Below, one piece after another: positions 36,903 to 48,029 of a stretch of 48,029 nt of DNA. The translations under genes and the position numbers were made by a program. The stretch's first letter is position 1; each line of letters begins with the position of its first letter. Source of the DNA: Bigelowiella natans CCMP2755 (Eukaryota; Cercozoa; Chlorarachniophyceae); assembly GCA_000320545.1 (NCBI GenBank), contig ADNK01001245.1, positions 5,001-53,029 of the forward strand, written 5' to 3'. The notes beneath the pieces were generated by a model. That model ran no database searches and had not been told where the DNA came from. It saw only the letters and a program-made list of their open reading frames with translations.

Positions 36903-37918
36903 CCTAGATCTGCTGTCACAGTAAAGCAATTGAAAAATCACATGGATGCCACGAGTTCATTTCAGACGAATTTCTAACCAAGGGGAGGGCGAGTTGGCCG
37001 AGTTAAGTGAAGGTTGTGTGCGATAGCCTTCAGACACGAAGAAAATTCTACTTCAATAAATAAATTAAGACTGAAAAATCGAGTGACCATCTAAATCATT
37101 ACGCTTATTACAATCCAATATTGGATATATTTTACGTAAAATAGTTATTACTCAGAAATCATGGGACACTAAAAACAGTTAAATTCTACTAAATGTCTTA
37201 CTGTTAGGATATCCAGTGAAACGATGTCACCTCTATTCGTACATAAACGTACTACATCTTAGAAATATACCGATGAACATCGGAATCCCGCAGAAATCTT
37301 TTTACACAATAGGCATTCTATGTCTGAAACACATTCCAACCCTGAAAAGAAGGCCAGCACGTCATCTAGAAGTGATTTTCTGGAAGGAAAGGTCTGAACG
37401 GAAATCAAAAATTACGAGCATGTGTTCATAGCACGGTCGTATTGCTTGTTTTAATAACAGTGCGACAATACAATTAGCTGCCTTTACAGCAATGAACCTG
37501 TAAGATAAACGTTCACAAAATTGGCATTGCGTATATAAGTCTGGATGAAAGAGTGATGCAATTATCTTGTAAACTTAAATGCGCATTAAAAACTCAACTG
37601 CGACATGTAAAATCATGTTGTCTCTGCGACTCGAAATCGTCGTAGCTGTATTAGAAGATTATTGTTGGGGTTGATTCTATTTCATGCTGCATTTTTTGAG
37701 TTTTTTGAACAAAATGAGCTCGACGAAAACAAAATCCTGGGCCAACAGAATGAGACCATTTTGGTATCTACGACTTGACATAATTCGATATTTGAAACAA
37801 AGTACATCCGGGCAGTCCACAACACAGTACATCTATCTCTCCAGAAGATTGTACATCAAAGGCAAAGTGTGAAAAATCTTGCACCGCTGGCCTGCTTGGA
37901 CCTGCTCCTCGAGTGAGA
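36903..37918. other. Divergent 5' spacer (Rab1 / EF-hand-PH kinase)
   Basis: About 1 kb of AT-rich sequence with no microsatellite block and none of the CTAG/TGCATGC words. It must contain both promoters. Small open frames (37216-37431, 37684-37872) show no family features. Confidence 0.45.
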
Positions 37919-40319
37919 ATGGGGCATAACCATGCAAAACCGGAACATCTGAAGCGCGAAGCAAAGGCTAAGTTCGACAGGAGGGAGTTGAACATGATAC
38001 GCAATACGTTCGCAGATCTGGCCCTCCGCTCATTAGGTGCCGGGAAAACCATCACAAAAGTGGCGTTCCTTCGGCGCTTTCCTCTGCCTGGGATACTTGG
38101 AGAGCGCTTGTTCTCCGTTTTTGCTCCAGAAGGTTAGAAGAATATCATCGGAATTTGTGAATTGAGGAATGGAATGCAAAGTTATTCATTATTTTCGTTG
38201 GGCTTATACATTTTTCTATCAGGTGTTGGCGGGATTGATTGGCCATCGTTTATGATTGGAATGGGATACATTCTACGTGGCACCGAAGACGAGAAAAGAG
38301 AGATGATATTCCGTATGTTTGACCTGCAGGGCCGACAGAAGGTTGGAGAAAGGGGCCTTGGGATGATGCTACACTCCATGTCGGCCATTCGTATTCGATC
38401 ACCGGAATCACGTGCCCTTTTAAGCGAGGAGGACGTAAAGATGGTCACGGAAGATCAGACGGAGATAATGCTTGAAGATGCCTTCAGTAAAATCGAAAGG
38501 GGGGATGAAGAGGATGAAAAAACATTGAATGCCGAACAATTTTGCCTGTGGCTGAATAAACATCCTGACGTGGTCAGATCCGTGGAAGGTGATCGAGCCT
38601 AAAGCTTTCAAAATGATTTAGCATTTTTTTTTTTAAGTTGATAAAATAAGAACTTAACCTTACTGCTACAATAGGAGTATTCCAGAGTACAATAGATATG
38701 TCGGCAATTGCATCGGACTACGCGAAGGTTTATGTCTACCATGAAAATGTTGTTGCATAAGAATTGGCTTTTATCAACACATAATTGACTTCTTCTTTCG
38801 CCTTCAAAGATGCGATTGGCCCTAAAAGACAAGAAAAAGCGGAAGAAAGATGCAAAAATCACATCAGAGCTAGGCCATGCAGCTTCTTCTTACAATGTGG
38901 ATACAAGCCCGTCCGTCCCAGTTGTTCGGTCTAACACCTCACCAAACTGTAGAATTCCTATGACGACAAACCCCATAGGAAAGGGGGGGGGACTGAGAAA
39001 CAGCAATCAGATTACGAGCGATGGTGGCAGCATACCTGTAATATGTAGAGCTTGTGGATTCAGCATGAAAGTATTCTTCAACATGACAACGGGCGACCAA
39101 ATTCAAGCTGCTGAAGTACTAGTGACCGTGTTGCGTGCTTGAGAAGAGATGGGGGGGTGGGGGAATTAGAAGAGACGAGGGAAATGATGAGTTGCCTGTC
39201 TATAAAGTATTTGTGAAGTAGGCGTACAAACACTAATTACACAGTCTAACAAAGCATCATCCTAAGTGCTGTGTGTTTGTAGAGTGTATCTTTTGTGTGC
39301 AGGATGATGTATTATGTCATGTTCGTGCATGTATATCCAATAATGATAACAATAATGATAATAATAATAATAATAATGAAAATTGATGTAAAATTTGATC
39401 AAATCCAACTATGCAACACCGTGTTGATCAAATTCACTAACTCATACACTTTGTAATCTAACATTTCGGATATCGTCATTGTTCGTTTGTGTTATAATTA
39501 AGGTGAAATACTGTCCAAATTGTGGTGCAAGCTTAGAACGCAAGCGAAGTGCCACTGTATTGAACAAACATCTAATCATGCTCTGCTGAGGTGGTGTCGT
39601 TGGATCTAATATTGTGTATTATATGTATAAATATTATGTTAGGTGCAAGGAAGATCGCATGAAGGATACTTGAGCAAAATCGGTTCAAGATTTCGTCAGG
39701 TAATCCAACAGATGCGAGTAGTATTGATAGTAGGCATCCATAGAATCAATGGTGTTCTGCTCTTCATATGGGAGGAGCGCGTTGTTCGACATTCTGATTA
39801 CGTGTTGTGGTACCGCCATTTTTTCTTAATTCATGGTGGTCAGTCACTACTTATGTTTGATCCATAGGTGCACCAAAGATGGTTTGTAGTTCGCAACGGT
39901 TTTCTTCATGAATTCCATAATCCGAAGGATCTTGAGGCGGTATGTAATACATCGAATAGTAGTAGCTACAGTTTAGATTGCCGCGGCACGTTTTCGATCC
40001 AGTAGTGAGTCTATTTTGAATTATTATCAGGTTTGTAGTACGTTCTTGCCGGGATGTTTTGTAGAGGCTGCGACGGAAAGAGAACGGACAAAGCTGAAAT
40101 ACGGATTCGAAATCATTATCAAGGAGGAACCAAGGAAGTCAAGATTACTTTACGCGCAGAGCATAAAGGAAAGAGATTCTTGGATCAAGGTTTGCACGAG
40201 AAGTAGAGAAAACGAGAGATTTGAAAAACATTTCAGAAAATAGGCGAAAGCTATAAATATTGTACACTCCAATTTGCATGGTAGTGTATATTTTGTCTAG
40301 CATATGCCGTATGCGTAGA

Positions 40320-40351
<32 letters not shown>

Positions 40352-40355
40352 TGAC

Positions 40356-40396
<41 letters not shown>

Positions 40397-41084
40397 GCTG
40401 TGGAGGCGCACGCCATAGCAGAAGCTCCGTGGGATGAGTACGAGAAACTCGAAGAACTTGGCGTTGGACGTTTTTCTTCAGTTGTTTGCGCTCAGCACAA
40501 GACCACCAAAAAGAAGTATGCGATGAAGGTCATAGAAAAGCTAAATCTAGACGAAAAGGAGCAGGAAGCACTTCACACCGAGATTGCCGTGTTGCGGCTC
40601 GTGAATCATCGAAATATTCTCAACCTCAAGCACGTTTTCGAGACTCGCAGGCAGATTTTCATTATCACAAATATGGTGTCTGGTGGCGATCTCTTCGAGC
40701 GCTTGGACAAAATTAAGAAATTCTCGCAAACTAGGGCACGAGATATTTTCCGAAAGCTGCTACACGTTGTCGAGTATCTGCATAGCCGGGGAGTGGTTCA
40801 TAGGGATCTCAAACCAGAGAACATATTGTGTTCGTCCAGTGCAGATGAAGACAACTTCGATATTATCTTGGGCGATTTTGGTCTAGCACATTTCGCCGGA
40901 CCACATCAGAAGATAATGATGGCATGCGGAACACCGGCTTACGTAGCTCCTGAGGTGTGGGAAATGAAAGGGTATGACAGTCAAGTAGACTTGTGGAGTG
41001 CAGGCGTCATGCTCTATCTCTTCTTGTGTGGCCGCTTACCATTCAGTGGGAAGGTATTTATATAAATATACGTGTATTTTTATG

Positions 41085-41127
<43 letters not shown>

Positions 41128-41626
41128 ATTTTCCATGAGGTTATCTTCGATTGAATTGACTGTTTTATTTTTACTTATTTGGATGCGAAGGACCGCAAAG
41201 AGCTTCAGCAACAGACACAACGCACCAAATTAGTTTTTTCGCCAATAAAGATCTGGGATACAATCGACCCACAGGCTATGGATCTCACAAAAAAACTACT
41301 TCAAAAATTTCCACATAAACGCCTCACCGCTAGACAGGTATTTCCTCCAAAAAACAAGCTCATGTAGTTATTGGGAACACATACAATTAATAAATCATCA
41401 GTTGGAGTTTATATTTAAATAGAGACGTATCTGTATTTAGGCATTGCAGCATCCTTGGCTCAAGGCATCAAGCTCCAAAAACCCAAAGGATTCCTCAGAG
41501 TTGCATAATGGAGGTGACCAAAATGGTAACATGAGGGCTGAATTGGACGGATCAGATGATGATGCACGAGATGCAGACGGAAGGGGCCTGAAGCCCTCAG
41601 AAGACGAGAAACATGGCGGGAGGTGA
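37919..41626 (+). CDS. CDPK7-like kinase: EF-hand, zinc ribbon, PH, protein kinase
   Basis: About 736 residues. Exons: 37919-38132, 38223-~38581, 38810-39115, 39503-39556, 39643-39699, 39868-39939, 40031-40189, 40397-41053, 41191-41337, 41441-41626. N-terminal MGHNHAK has a Gly-2 suitable for N-myristoylation, followed by calcineurin-B/NCS-like helices whose EF loops are degenerate (FDLQGRQKVG). A CRAC...CPNC zinc-ribbon-like pair sits at ~270-300. The PH domain (~313-407) runs from HEGYLSKIGSRFRQ through RWFVVRNGFLHEF to ERDSWIK. The kinase domain has [45 protein letters not shown] and is CAMK-type. EF-hand, PH, kinase is the order of apicomplexan CDPK7. The splice between the EF-hand part and 38810 is ambiguous: that exon could instead end at a stop (38600-38602), making two genes. 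The acidic tail ends at TGA 41626. Confidence 0.85.
40322..40394. repeat. (TA)n-(GT)n compound microsatellite abutting a splice acceptor
   Basis: A TA array (40322-40351), then a GT array (40361-40394), runs directly into the tag acceptor of the kinase-domain exon at 40397. Confidence 0.95.
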
Positions 41627-42602
41627 TGGAAACAGGAAGGCAGCCAAGAAGGAAACGTGAAATCTTCAAAATTTTGGATAGCAAGCGCAACAAATTAGTT
41701 GCCGCCATGGCTAGCTAGCTAGACTTGCCATGTATGGCAAGGCATGTCTAGATGTGCTCACATTGCTAGATGCGGGTTCGATGATTTGCATTGCATTAGT
41801 CACCACTGGGCCTGCTTACTTGCTGCCCCTGCTAGGATCATGTTTGCAACACATCAGACAAGTTACCATCAAATCAGCAATCAGATCTAGTCTGTATAAC
41901 TGAGCACATCTTTGAATGTGCCGGAATGCATGACAATGCAAATGCCATGCTCGCAGTGCAATGAGTCGATCAAATCGCATCGCATCGTGCCACATGCTGA
42001 AAACTAGAGCGCAGCAGCTAGCTAGCTAGAGGTGCCAATTCGCGTCCATGCAAGTTGTTCGACGCTTTGTTGACTTGAGCACGATCTTGTTCTGACAATG
42101 CCACCATCTAGCGGTGTGTGCTGCGTGCATGGTCCACGTTTGTCTGTGTGGTGTGCAGGCCGCCTAGCCGCGCACGCAGCGTAACGCTGGGCCCATAATG
42201 CAACAGCCACAGCTAGACACCCAGCAGCGCCAATGACACGCTAGCACGTCCATGAATGCAAGCGGTTCAGGTCTAGCTAGCCAGAGGTTGTGACATGTGC
42301 GCGCGTGTCGCACAACAACAACAAAATGGCGCTTGACACCGCGCTGTCATCAAAGCATTTGTCGCTGCATCGATCTTCCAATTGCTGTTATTGCCATTGA
42401 TCACAAAGTGCGATTTAATTCTTATTTTATCTTGCTACTGTGAGAGCATGCATCCGACACAGTACTGTGGTACACAGATGAAATTGAGCTTGGTCGCAAG
42501 GCCGCAAAAAGGTTAACATGAGCGATAATGCTGCGGTGTATGACTATTGTTCCTCTACATTAACATGGTCGATCATAATACGCCAACACGAGGTGCAATC
42601 TT
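41627..42602. other. Convergent 3' spacer, CTAGCTAG-rich island
   Basis: Between the converging EF-hand-PH kinase and LAMMER kinase genes. It carries ctagctagctaga at 41711-41723, 42018-42030 and related words, a cluster near aaggcatgtctagatgtg (41737-41756), and GCGC-rich patches. No gene is supported. Confidence 0.5.
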
Positions 42603-43028
42603 CTATGTTCTTTCATCAAGATGCACGTTTCCATTTCGATCCACGATATTTTTGAAAAATGGATGTCTCATCGCCTCTTTTGCCGAAATACGCTCCTTTG
42701 GATCATGTTGCAACAGCTTTAATAAGAGGTCCACATACTCTTTATTTCGGAATTGTGCCTGCAAAATGTAACCAATAATGTAATCAGTCTTTGTTTTTCT
42801 CAAAGTTGTTTATATGCAAAATTAATGGATTATTTTGAGGCCTATTTTCAAATGTAAAGATTTTTCGAACAAGCTTAATGGACCAACCTTTATGTGTCTT
42901 GCTCTCCTGACTTTGGTCAAACTAGATTTTCCGCTTGCGTTCTCAGGCCACCGAATTCTACCTTTTTCGACCCAGTCGCTCACCCGAGGTCGACTAAGGA
43001 AGCATACTTAGACAGTCAGTTTCTAGTA

Positions 43029-43079
<51 letters not shown>

Positions 43080-44952
43080 TAATATACTTTATTTAACATA
43101 CTCACACGCAAGTGTTGTTACATAAGCTCGCATTTGTGTAATTTCTTCGATTTAAAATTGGCACCACCTTGTACTCCTTCCCCTTCTCTTGCTTCGCTTG
43201 TGCTCACCACCACGGTGGCTGCTTGAGCTGTTCTCGTCTCTACGGTGAAGCTTCTCCGCAGCTAAGCACATGTGCTGGGGTAGAGGTCCAACAATTTTCT
43301 CCATGAGAGCAAGATGTTCCATGTCTTCATGAGTTTTAAATAACAAGTCGCCAGTGTATAGCTCCGCTAAGATACATCCAACGGACCAAAGATCCGAAGG
43401 ATAACTCCATCCCAAGCCTAAAGCAAATGATGGCCTCTGAGACGCATCCATCAACTTCCATATCATTGAATTATTACTCACCGAACATGACTTCAGGGGA
43501 CCGATACTGACGGGTGTTGATAATACGTGAATGGTGATCATCCTCGAATGTGGCACCGCCGAAATCAATTAAACGTATCCTCTCGGATAATGGCACCCGG
43601 TAATCGCTATGCGTGCCCTGAGCATATTAATGCGTTTTCGCAAAATTGTTAGTGCGAGGTCTATGTCTCTAATACAGAGGTTGATAAACTTGACCTGCTT
43701 CTCGTATTTATAGTCTGAATCCTCCAATAAGATGTTCTCAGGCTTCAGATCGGTATGAATTAGTCTGATACTGTGGCAGACTGAAATATACAGTACACAC
43801 CACTCATTTTCGTACAGCATCTTGAACGAACAAAATTCTGCAAAGTTACATTTCACAGCCTTTAGAAGTTGATATCCAAACACTCTGACTTGGGCCATCC
43901 GAAAACCACGGTAATGGTTCGATTTTAAGAAACCATAAAGGCTTTTCCCCAAGCGCTCAAAACCCAAGCACACATGCTTTTTCCCGCGGAATGTTATGTC
44001 GAATTTGTTCTTGAATCGAACACACAATCTAATGATGTGTGCACAAAAACAAAACTATTTAGACATGATCAATATTCCTCGCAACAAAGAAAGACGCACG
44101 ATTCTTTGTCGGGATCCTCTCGACGTATTCTACGCAGGATGTCCTCCTCCACTTTTGCAGCTTCGAGATAGCGAGTGACACTCCTGACAACTTTCACAGC
44201 GAGTGGCTCGTCGTACTTGGTGTCAACTACATTAAGGACTGTCCCGAATGTACCTTCACCAGCTACACCTAACACCTCATCTGATAGAGATAGTAGAAAA
44301 CATCAAAATAATACCAACCAGGCATCAGCGGCCACACTAAACATCTCATTTGATAGAACTTTAATATATAACTTAATAATAATAATAATAAGTATCATAT
44401 CCAAAAACTTATCTCATAGAAATAGAACATATCTTAATAATAAAAAGTAGTGTAGATTTCGCGGAGTAGTAGCGTGTTGATCTTACATCTGCCTTTTGAC
44501 CCAATGAACTCTCCAGATTTAATGCGAATCCGTCCTTCACTGTCATCATAGCTCTGATTGCTGCTGCTTTCCGAATCGGAGTGGGAATGGGAGCGCGAGT
44601 GTGAGTTTGAGTAGGAGGCGGATTCAGTGTAAGGAGAAGAAGAAATGCTTCTCCTCCTTCGGCGTCGTGCACGCGCGCGATGACAGTCTCTCGATCGTGA
44701 GCGAGAGCGTGTTCCATTCTCTTCCCTTCTCCTTGAACGTCTCCCAAAATTGTTCCTTCTCGACTGCGTATGGCGTTGGTAATTGGACCCGGAAGCTCTA
44801 TCCCTGCTGCTTCTTCCTCCTCCTCCTCCTCCTCCTCCTCCTCTGTGTTTCCTGCTGCCTCTCTCATCATTGTTCCTGCTCCCCTCACCCTGTTTCCTTT
44901 GATATCGTTGGTATTCTGAGGGCGATCCATCGTACGAAGCATGGCGTTTCAT
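42603..44952 (-). CDS. CLK: LAMMER (CLK) dual-specificity kinase with RS-rich N-terminus
   Basis: Phosphorylates SR splicing factors in the nucleus. Eight exons join in phase: 44952-44487, 44280-44096, 44009-43850, 43780-43695, 43617-43482, 43417-43168, 42993-42888, 42758-42603; 514 residues. The first ~140 residues are Arg/Ser-rich with a Gly9 run. The kinase begins [16 protein letters not shown], with AVKVV holding the lysine. The catalytic loop is the LAMMER-specific [37 protein letters not shown] is the activation segment. The signature appears as [14 protein letters not shown], against EHLAMMERILGP in animals. The start is the first ATG of the RS exon. The acceptor for the 43617 exon was chosen among several. 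The gene converges on the EF-hand-PH kinase and diverges from the PPR-like gene. Confidence 0.95.
43027..43086. repeat. (TA)n microsatellite in intron
   Basis: TA array in the intron between exons 43417-43168 and 42993-42888 of the LAMMER kinase gene. Confidence 0.95.
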
Positions 44953-45349
44953 TCTTGGGTGCAATTTGTTGATTCTCCTTCGTGAAGGAAGAACACCCCG
45001 CTAAGCTAAGCTAGAGAGCGAGTAGGCGGGGTGGGGAGCTGCCCCGTAATGATGGCCACACTTATTAAGACATTACTGGCATGTTAAGGGGATTTCTGTA
45101 GATGCGTTTACAGAAAATCTAGGCCGTACTCCATACTTTTGAGGTAAAACAACCAAAATTTATCATGAATCACATTTCTAGAAAAATTATATTGAAATGC
45201 GTTCTGCGACGACGCCATCTTTCTTTCGTTCTTTTCAGCTTATATGTAGGCTGTTCTACGGTTACGTCTTGAAGATTAGGTTCATTTATTAACATATTCG
45301 GATTCCAACCTTCTGCATTCCGGACATCCATACCACAACGGACTCACAC
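44953..45349. other. Divergent 5' spacer (LAMMER kinase / PPR-like gene)
   Basis: About 400 bp between two divergent start codons; moderately AT-rich. It has no microsatellite, no palindrome-word density and no coding exon. Confidence 0.45.
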
Positions 45350-46431
45350 ATGGCGACTCGGGCCCTAAAGAAAAGGGCCCATGCCCTGGTTCGAGTATTC
45401 CGGAGGGGTTTCCTGGCACAAGCCCCGAAGAAGAATCCTCAGTTGCACAAGAATCGTTGCATTCACAATTTGTCCGGAAGAAAATGTACCGAGACTAGCA
45501 AATCGGTAAATTAGTTAATCTTGAACATTCGATGTACTTACCTCCATGCTCTATGCTGTATCCAGACTGGCATAGGTATTACCAACACCGCAATAGAATC
45601 ACCGCTAGTGGAGAAATTGGTATGTCAAATCTATCAAATCTTTTCCATTCCACAAATTGATGAACAACGATAAAAACACGCCATTGCAATTTTACATAGT
45701 CGAAGCGCGAAGTTCGTGCACATTGGCTGATATCGTGTGCCCAACGAGGAAATCTGAAGCTGATTGAAGACATATATAAACGTGTAAATCGCAAGAAATT
45801 CCTGCAAAGCCTCGATGATAACCTTAGACGGGAAGTTCTACTTGCACATGTAGACGAACACTGTAATAACCTCAAAAGAGCACATTTTCATACGCAAAAA
45901 GACCTCCCTGAACGAATCCTGTTAGCCATAAGATCAATACTAGATCTAGGATCTGTCGACGAAAGAGTACAGCATACGGAGTCTTTAGAAAAGTGCCTAG
46001 ATGCTATTACGCAAATCTTGAACTTTGGAAAGTATCATGCATGGCTGCTACCCGTAACAGCACGAGAGAACATCGTGTCAGCAGTTCATGATTTGAAAGC
46101 TCTAGGTATTTCAGACGCTCCTTTCCAGCGATGCCTAAGGAATGTCACTCGTGATGCATTGTCGTGTAGACAGACAAGTAGTGTCCTCTTTCTTCTAGAC
46201 TTGATCTTCGAGTACAACCAGGCCATTTTTACTAATGACGAGGATGCAGAAGTAGAACTAATAGCGGGAGAAGGACAACGTGAGAAAATAGCATCTTGCT
46301 TCATACGACCAGCTGCATTTTGTTTAGATCTTATGGATGAATTTGTGAGGGACAAGAAAGTACAGGAGGCAGACATTCTTATGGTGCTAAGGGCCATGGC
46401 GAAACCCTCCTACGCTTCTCTCCAAACCGAC

Positions 46432-46466
<35 letters not shown>

Positions 46467-46615
46467 CAATAGTAAACCGATGGAAGAAACCAAAGAGAAA
46501 CTTAGAGATATAGAGGACGTTGTAGTCGTCGTAGCTCAAGCCATGGTTGATAGAATAGGACCCGTAGCTGTTGCCAGAACTCTCAGGGCATCGCAACTTG
46601 ATTGTTTCTCAAGAA

Positions 46616-46649
<34 letters not shown>

Positions 46650-47559
46650 AGATGACGACGCAAAAGAAGAAACCTTGGTTTTGCATACTACTACTACTAC
46701 TGCTGCTGCGACTACTACTATTACATATCCTTCACGGCTGCACTTTCAAGCGAGACAGAGAACTTGCGATGATGATTTACTTAATATTTCAGGCTCTGTG
46801 GAAGCTAAGGGACCTTCTGCTGTTCGAATCAGTAGATTTTATAGGTGAAACAGAAGATAAAACAAATCAGACGAAGAGTAGTTCCTATCGAAGGCCAAGA
46901 GCAGTACAAAATATCATTGGTTCCCACGAGGTTCTTCCTAATTTATTAACGACCCCTCTTCTCGTAATAGTGGGGGGTGGGAGGGGGATGTTTTTACCCA
47001 TAAATTGTTACTTCGCAAATCTTGCTGAGAAAAGTCGTTCATTCTGTAATTTAAAATATCGTCGTCTTTCTAACGACGACGACTACTTGAAAGTTGACAT
47101 TTTCTTCTTTCCAAAGGTTATGAACGGAGTGCTAAGAATCAGTGAGTTATTCAACCGGAATGGATTCAAAAACCAGGACAAGGGGCCAAGTAAATTCCTA
47201 CCCTAGCAATACAATACGTGTGGCAATTGTTAGTCAATTATGTGTAGTCGTATTCGAGCGCGATTGAATTTAATGTTCAAATTTCTCAACTCCCTTCTTC
47301 ACAGAGTTGCTGGAGGTGCTGGTTCGGATCCATGCATATAAAAACAACATTCCAAGGATGTTTAAGACATTCCGGGGAATGAGGTGTTGTCCATTTTCTA
47401 TTGGACTTAAAAACTTATGATCGCTTCCGATTTTGATAATGATGATGAAGATGACGATGATGATGATGACCATGGCGATGATAATGTCTACACATACGCA
47501 CGCACACAAAAACATACACACACACCATCAAATATAAGCACATGTTGTTTGTATAGCTC

Positions 47560-47596
<37 letters not shown>

Positions 47597-47987
47597 AGTT
47601 GTGATATGACAACCACTACCACTACCACTACCACTGCCACTGCTACTGCTACCCCTGCTGCCGCAATAATACTATTACTACGATTAAACGATGACTAGCT
47701 AACTGACTAACTAAATGCTGCTTTGCTTGCTGCTTTTTATTCAAACAACTATCTATAGTGCACTAGGATACCCTCCCCAAGTGGAAACGATGAATGAGAT
47801 GATCCAAGTTTTCTCGAAGAAAGCGGATGCTCGTGGTGTCGCCGCAATGATGCACGCGTTTGAGATGTTCGGTTTGTTGCCGAACGAGCGCACTTTTGCC
47901 TCTGTCGTACAATTTTTCGGATTACGTCAGCAGCAAGAGTCTGTGAGAAGACTGATTGACCATATGGAACAACTAGGTGTTGTTTGA
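45350..47987 (+). CDS. Helical-repeat (PPR-like) protein, probably mitochondrial
   Basis: About 529 residues. Exons in phase: 45350-45505, 45566-45619, 45700-46617, 46751-46831, 47117-47189, 47305-47383, 47759-47987 (TGA). The N-terminus MATRALKKRAHALVRVFRRG is rich in Arg/Lys/Ala without acids, a good mitochondrial presequence. The long third exon encodes helix-rich sequence with a Ser run. The C-terminal exon (SKKADARGVAAMMHAFEMFG followed by LLPNERTFASVVQFF) fits the 35-residue pentatricopeptide pattern, as does FKTFRGM before it. PPR proteins bind organelle RNA, so a role in mitochondrial RNA handling is inferred from family only. The ends of 46751-46831 and 47117-47189 were chosen by phase; alternative donors exist (46844). 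A TPR or other alpha-solenoid protein is possible. Confidence 0.72.
46430..46464 (+). repeat. In-frame (AGT)n poly-Ser tract in coding exon
   Basis: AGT repeats encode about 12 consecutive Ser inside the large exon of the PPR-like gene, between a QTD and a GNS segment. Confidence 0.9.
46618..46648. repeat. (GT)n microsatellite starting at a splice donor
   Basis: The GT array begins exactly at the exon 46617 boundary, so the donor GT is the first unit of the repeat. Confidence 0.85.
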
Positions 47988-48029
47988 GGAACGAAGTGTG
48001 AGAGAGAGAGGGAGAGAGAGAGGGGGGGA

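Noticed and set aside
45380-45400. ggttcgagt resembling a tRNA B box
   Set aside because: It lies in the first coding exon of the PPR-like gene and no A box or cloverleaf could be formed around it.

Overview
This window is nuclear DNA of a unicellular eukaryote. Every recognisable protein is broken into short exons by GT-AG introns, and no gene lies in one bacterial-style reading frame. The gene content (Rab1, LAMMER/CLK kinase, PKA catalytic subunit, TPR-phosphatase PP5, flavocytochrome b2, mitochondrial CBS-pair and helical-repeat proteins, a CDPK7-like EF-hand/PH/kinase) fits a protist. The CDPK7-like architecture leans towards the SAR group, but I cannot name a taxon. Microsatellites are very dense, mostly in introns and spacers.

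Fourteen genes were reconstructed by hand from splice sites, reading phase and family conservation. In order: class 3 lipase (+, 571-2921, 5' end unresolved); unknown (+, 3138-4272); unknown with N-terminal hydrophobic segment (-, 7339-5052); PP5 (+, 8032-12358, 19 exons); unknown gene carrying a copied CBS exon (-, 14201-13145); mitochondrial CBS-pair protein (-, 15727-14806); PKA catalytic subunit (+, 16405-17801); flavocytochrome b2 L-lactate dehydrogenase (-, 25266-19277, 26 exons); methyltransferase-TPR protein (+, 26668-31674, 17 exons); secreted coiled-coil protein (-, 33798-33071); Rab1 (-, 36902-36092); EF-hand/zinc-ribbon/PH/kinase (+, 37919-41626); LAMMER kinase (-, 44952-42603); mitochondrial PPR-like protein (+, 45350-47987). 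Exon phases agree throughout nearly all of these models; the exceptions are stated in each entry.

Layout: genes alternate strands. Each convergent 3' spacer (4273-5051, 12359-13144, 17802-19276, 31675-33070, 41627-42602) has an unusual composition rich in TGCATGC, CTAGCTAG, TCTAGA and GCGC words. The tandem 3' spacers at 14202-14805 and 33799-36091 look the same. The divergent 5' spacers (7340-8031, 15728-16404, 25267-26667, 36903-37918, 44953-45349) do not. At least one MITE-like inverted repeat (18227-18403) lies in these islands, and related pieces recur in other islands.

The genes form no single pathway. Signalling is over-represented (PKA, PP5, CDPK7-like, LAMMER kinase, Rab1). The most interesting points are: a flavocytochrome b2 with no mitochondrial presequence and a C-terminal AKL peroxisomal-type signal; a ~182 bp exon-plus-intron segment about 98% identical in two adjacent CBS genes; the composition islands tied to gene 3' ends; and microsatellites that directly form splice-site tracts.
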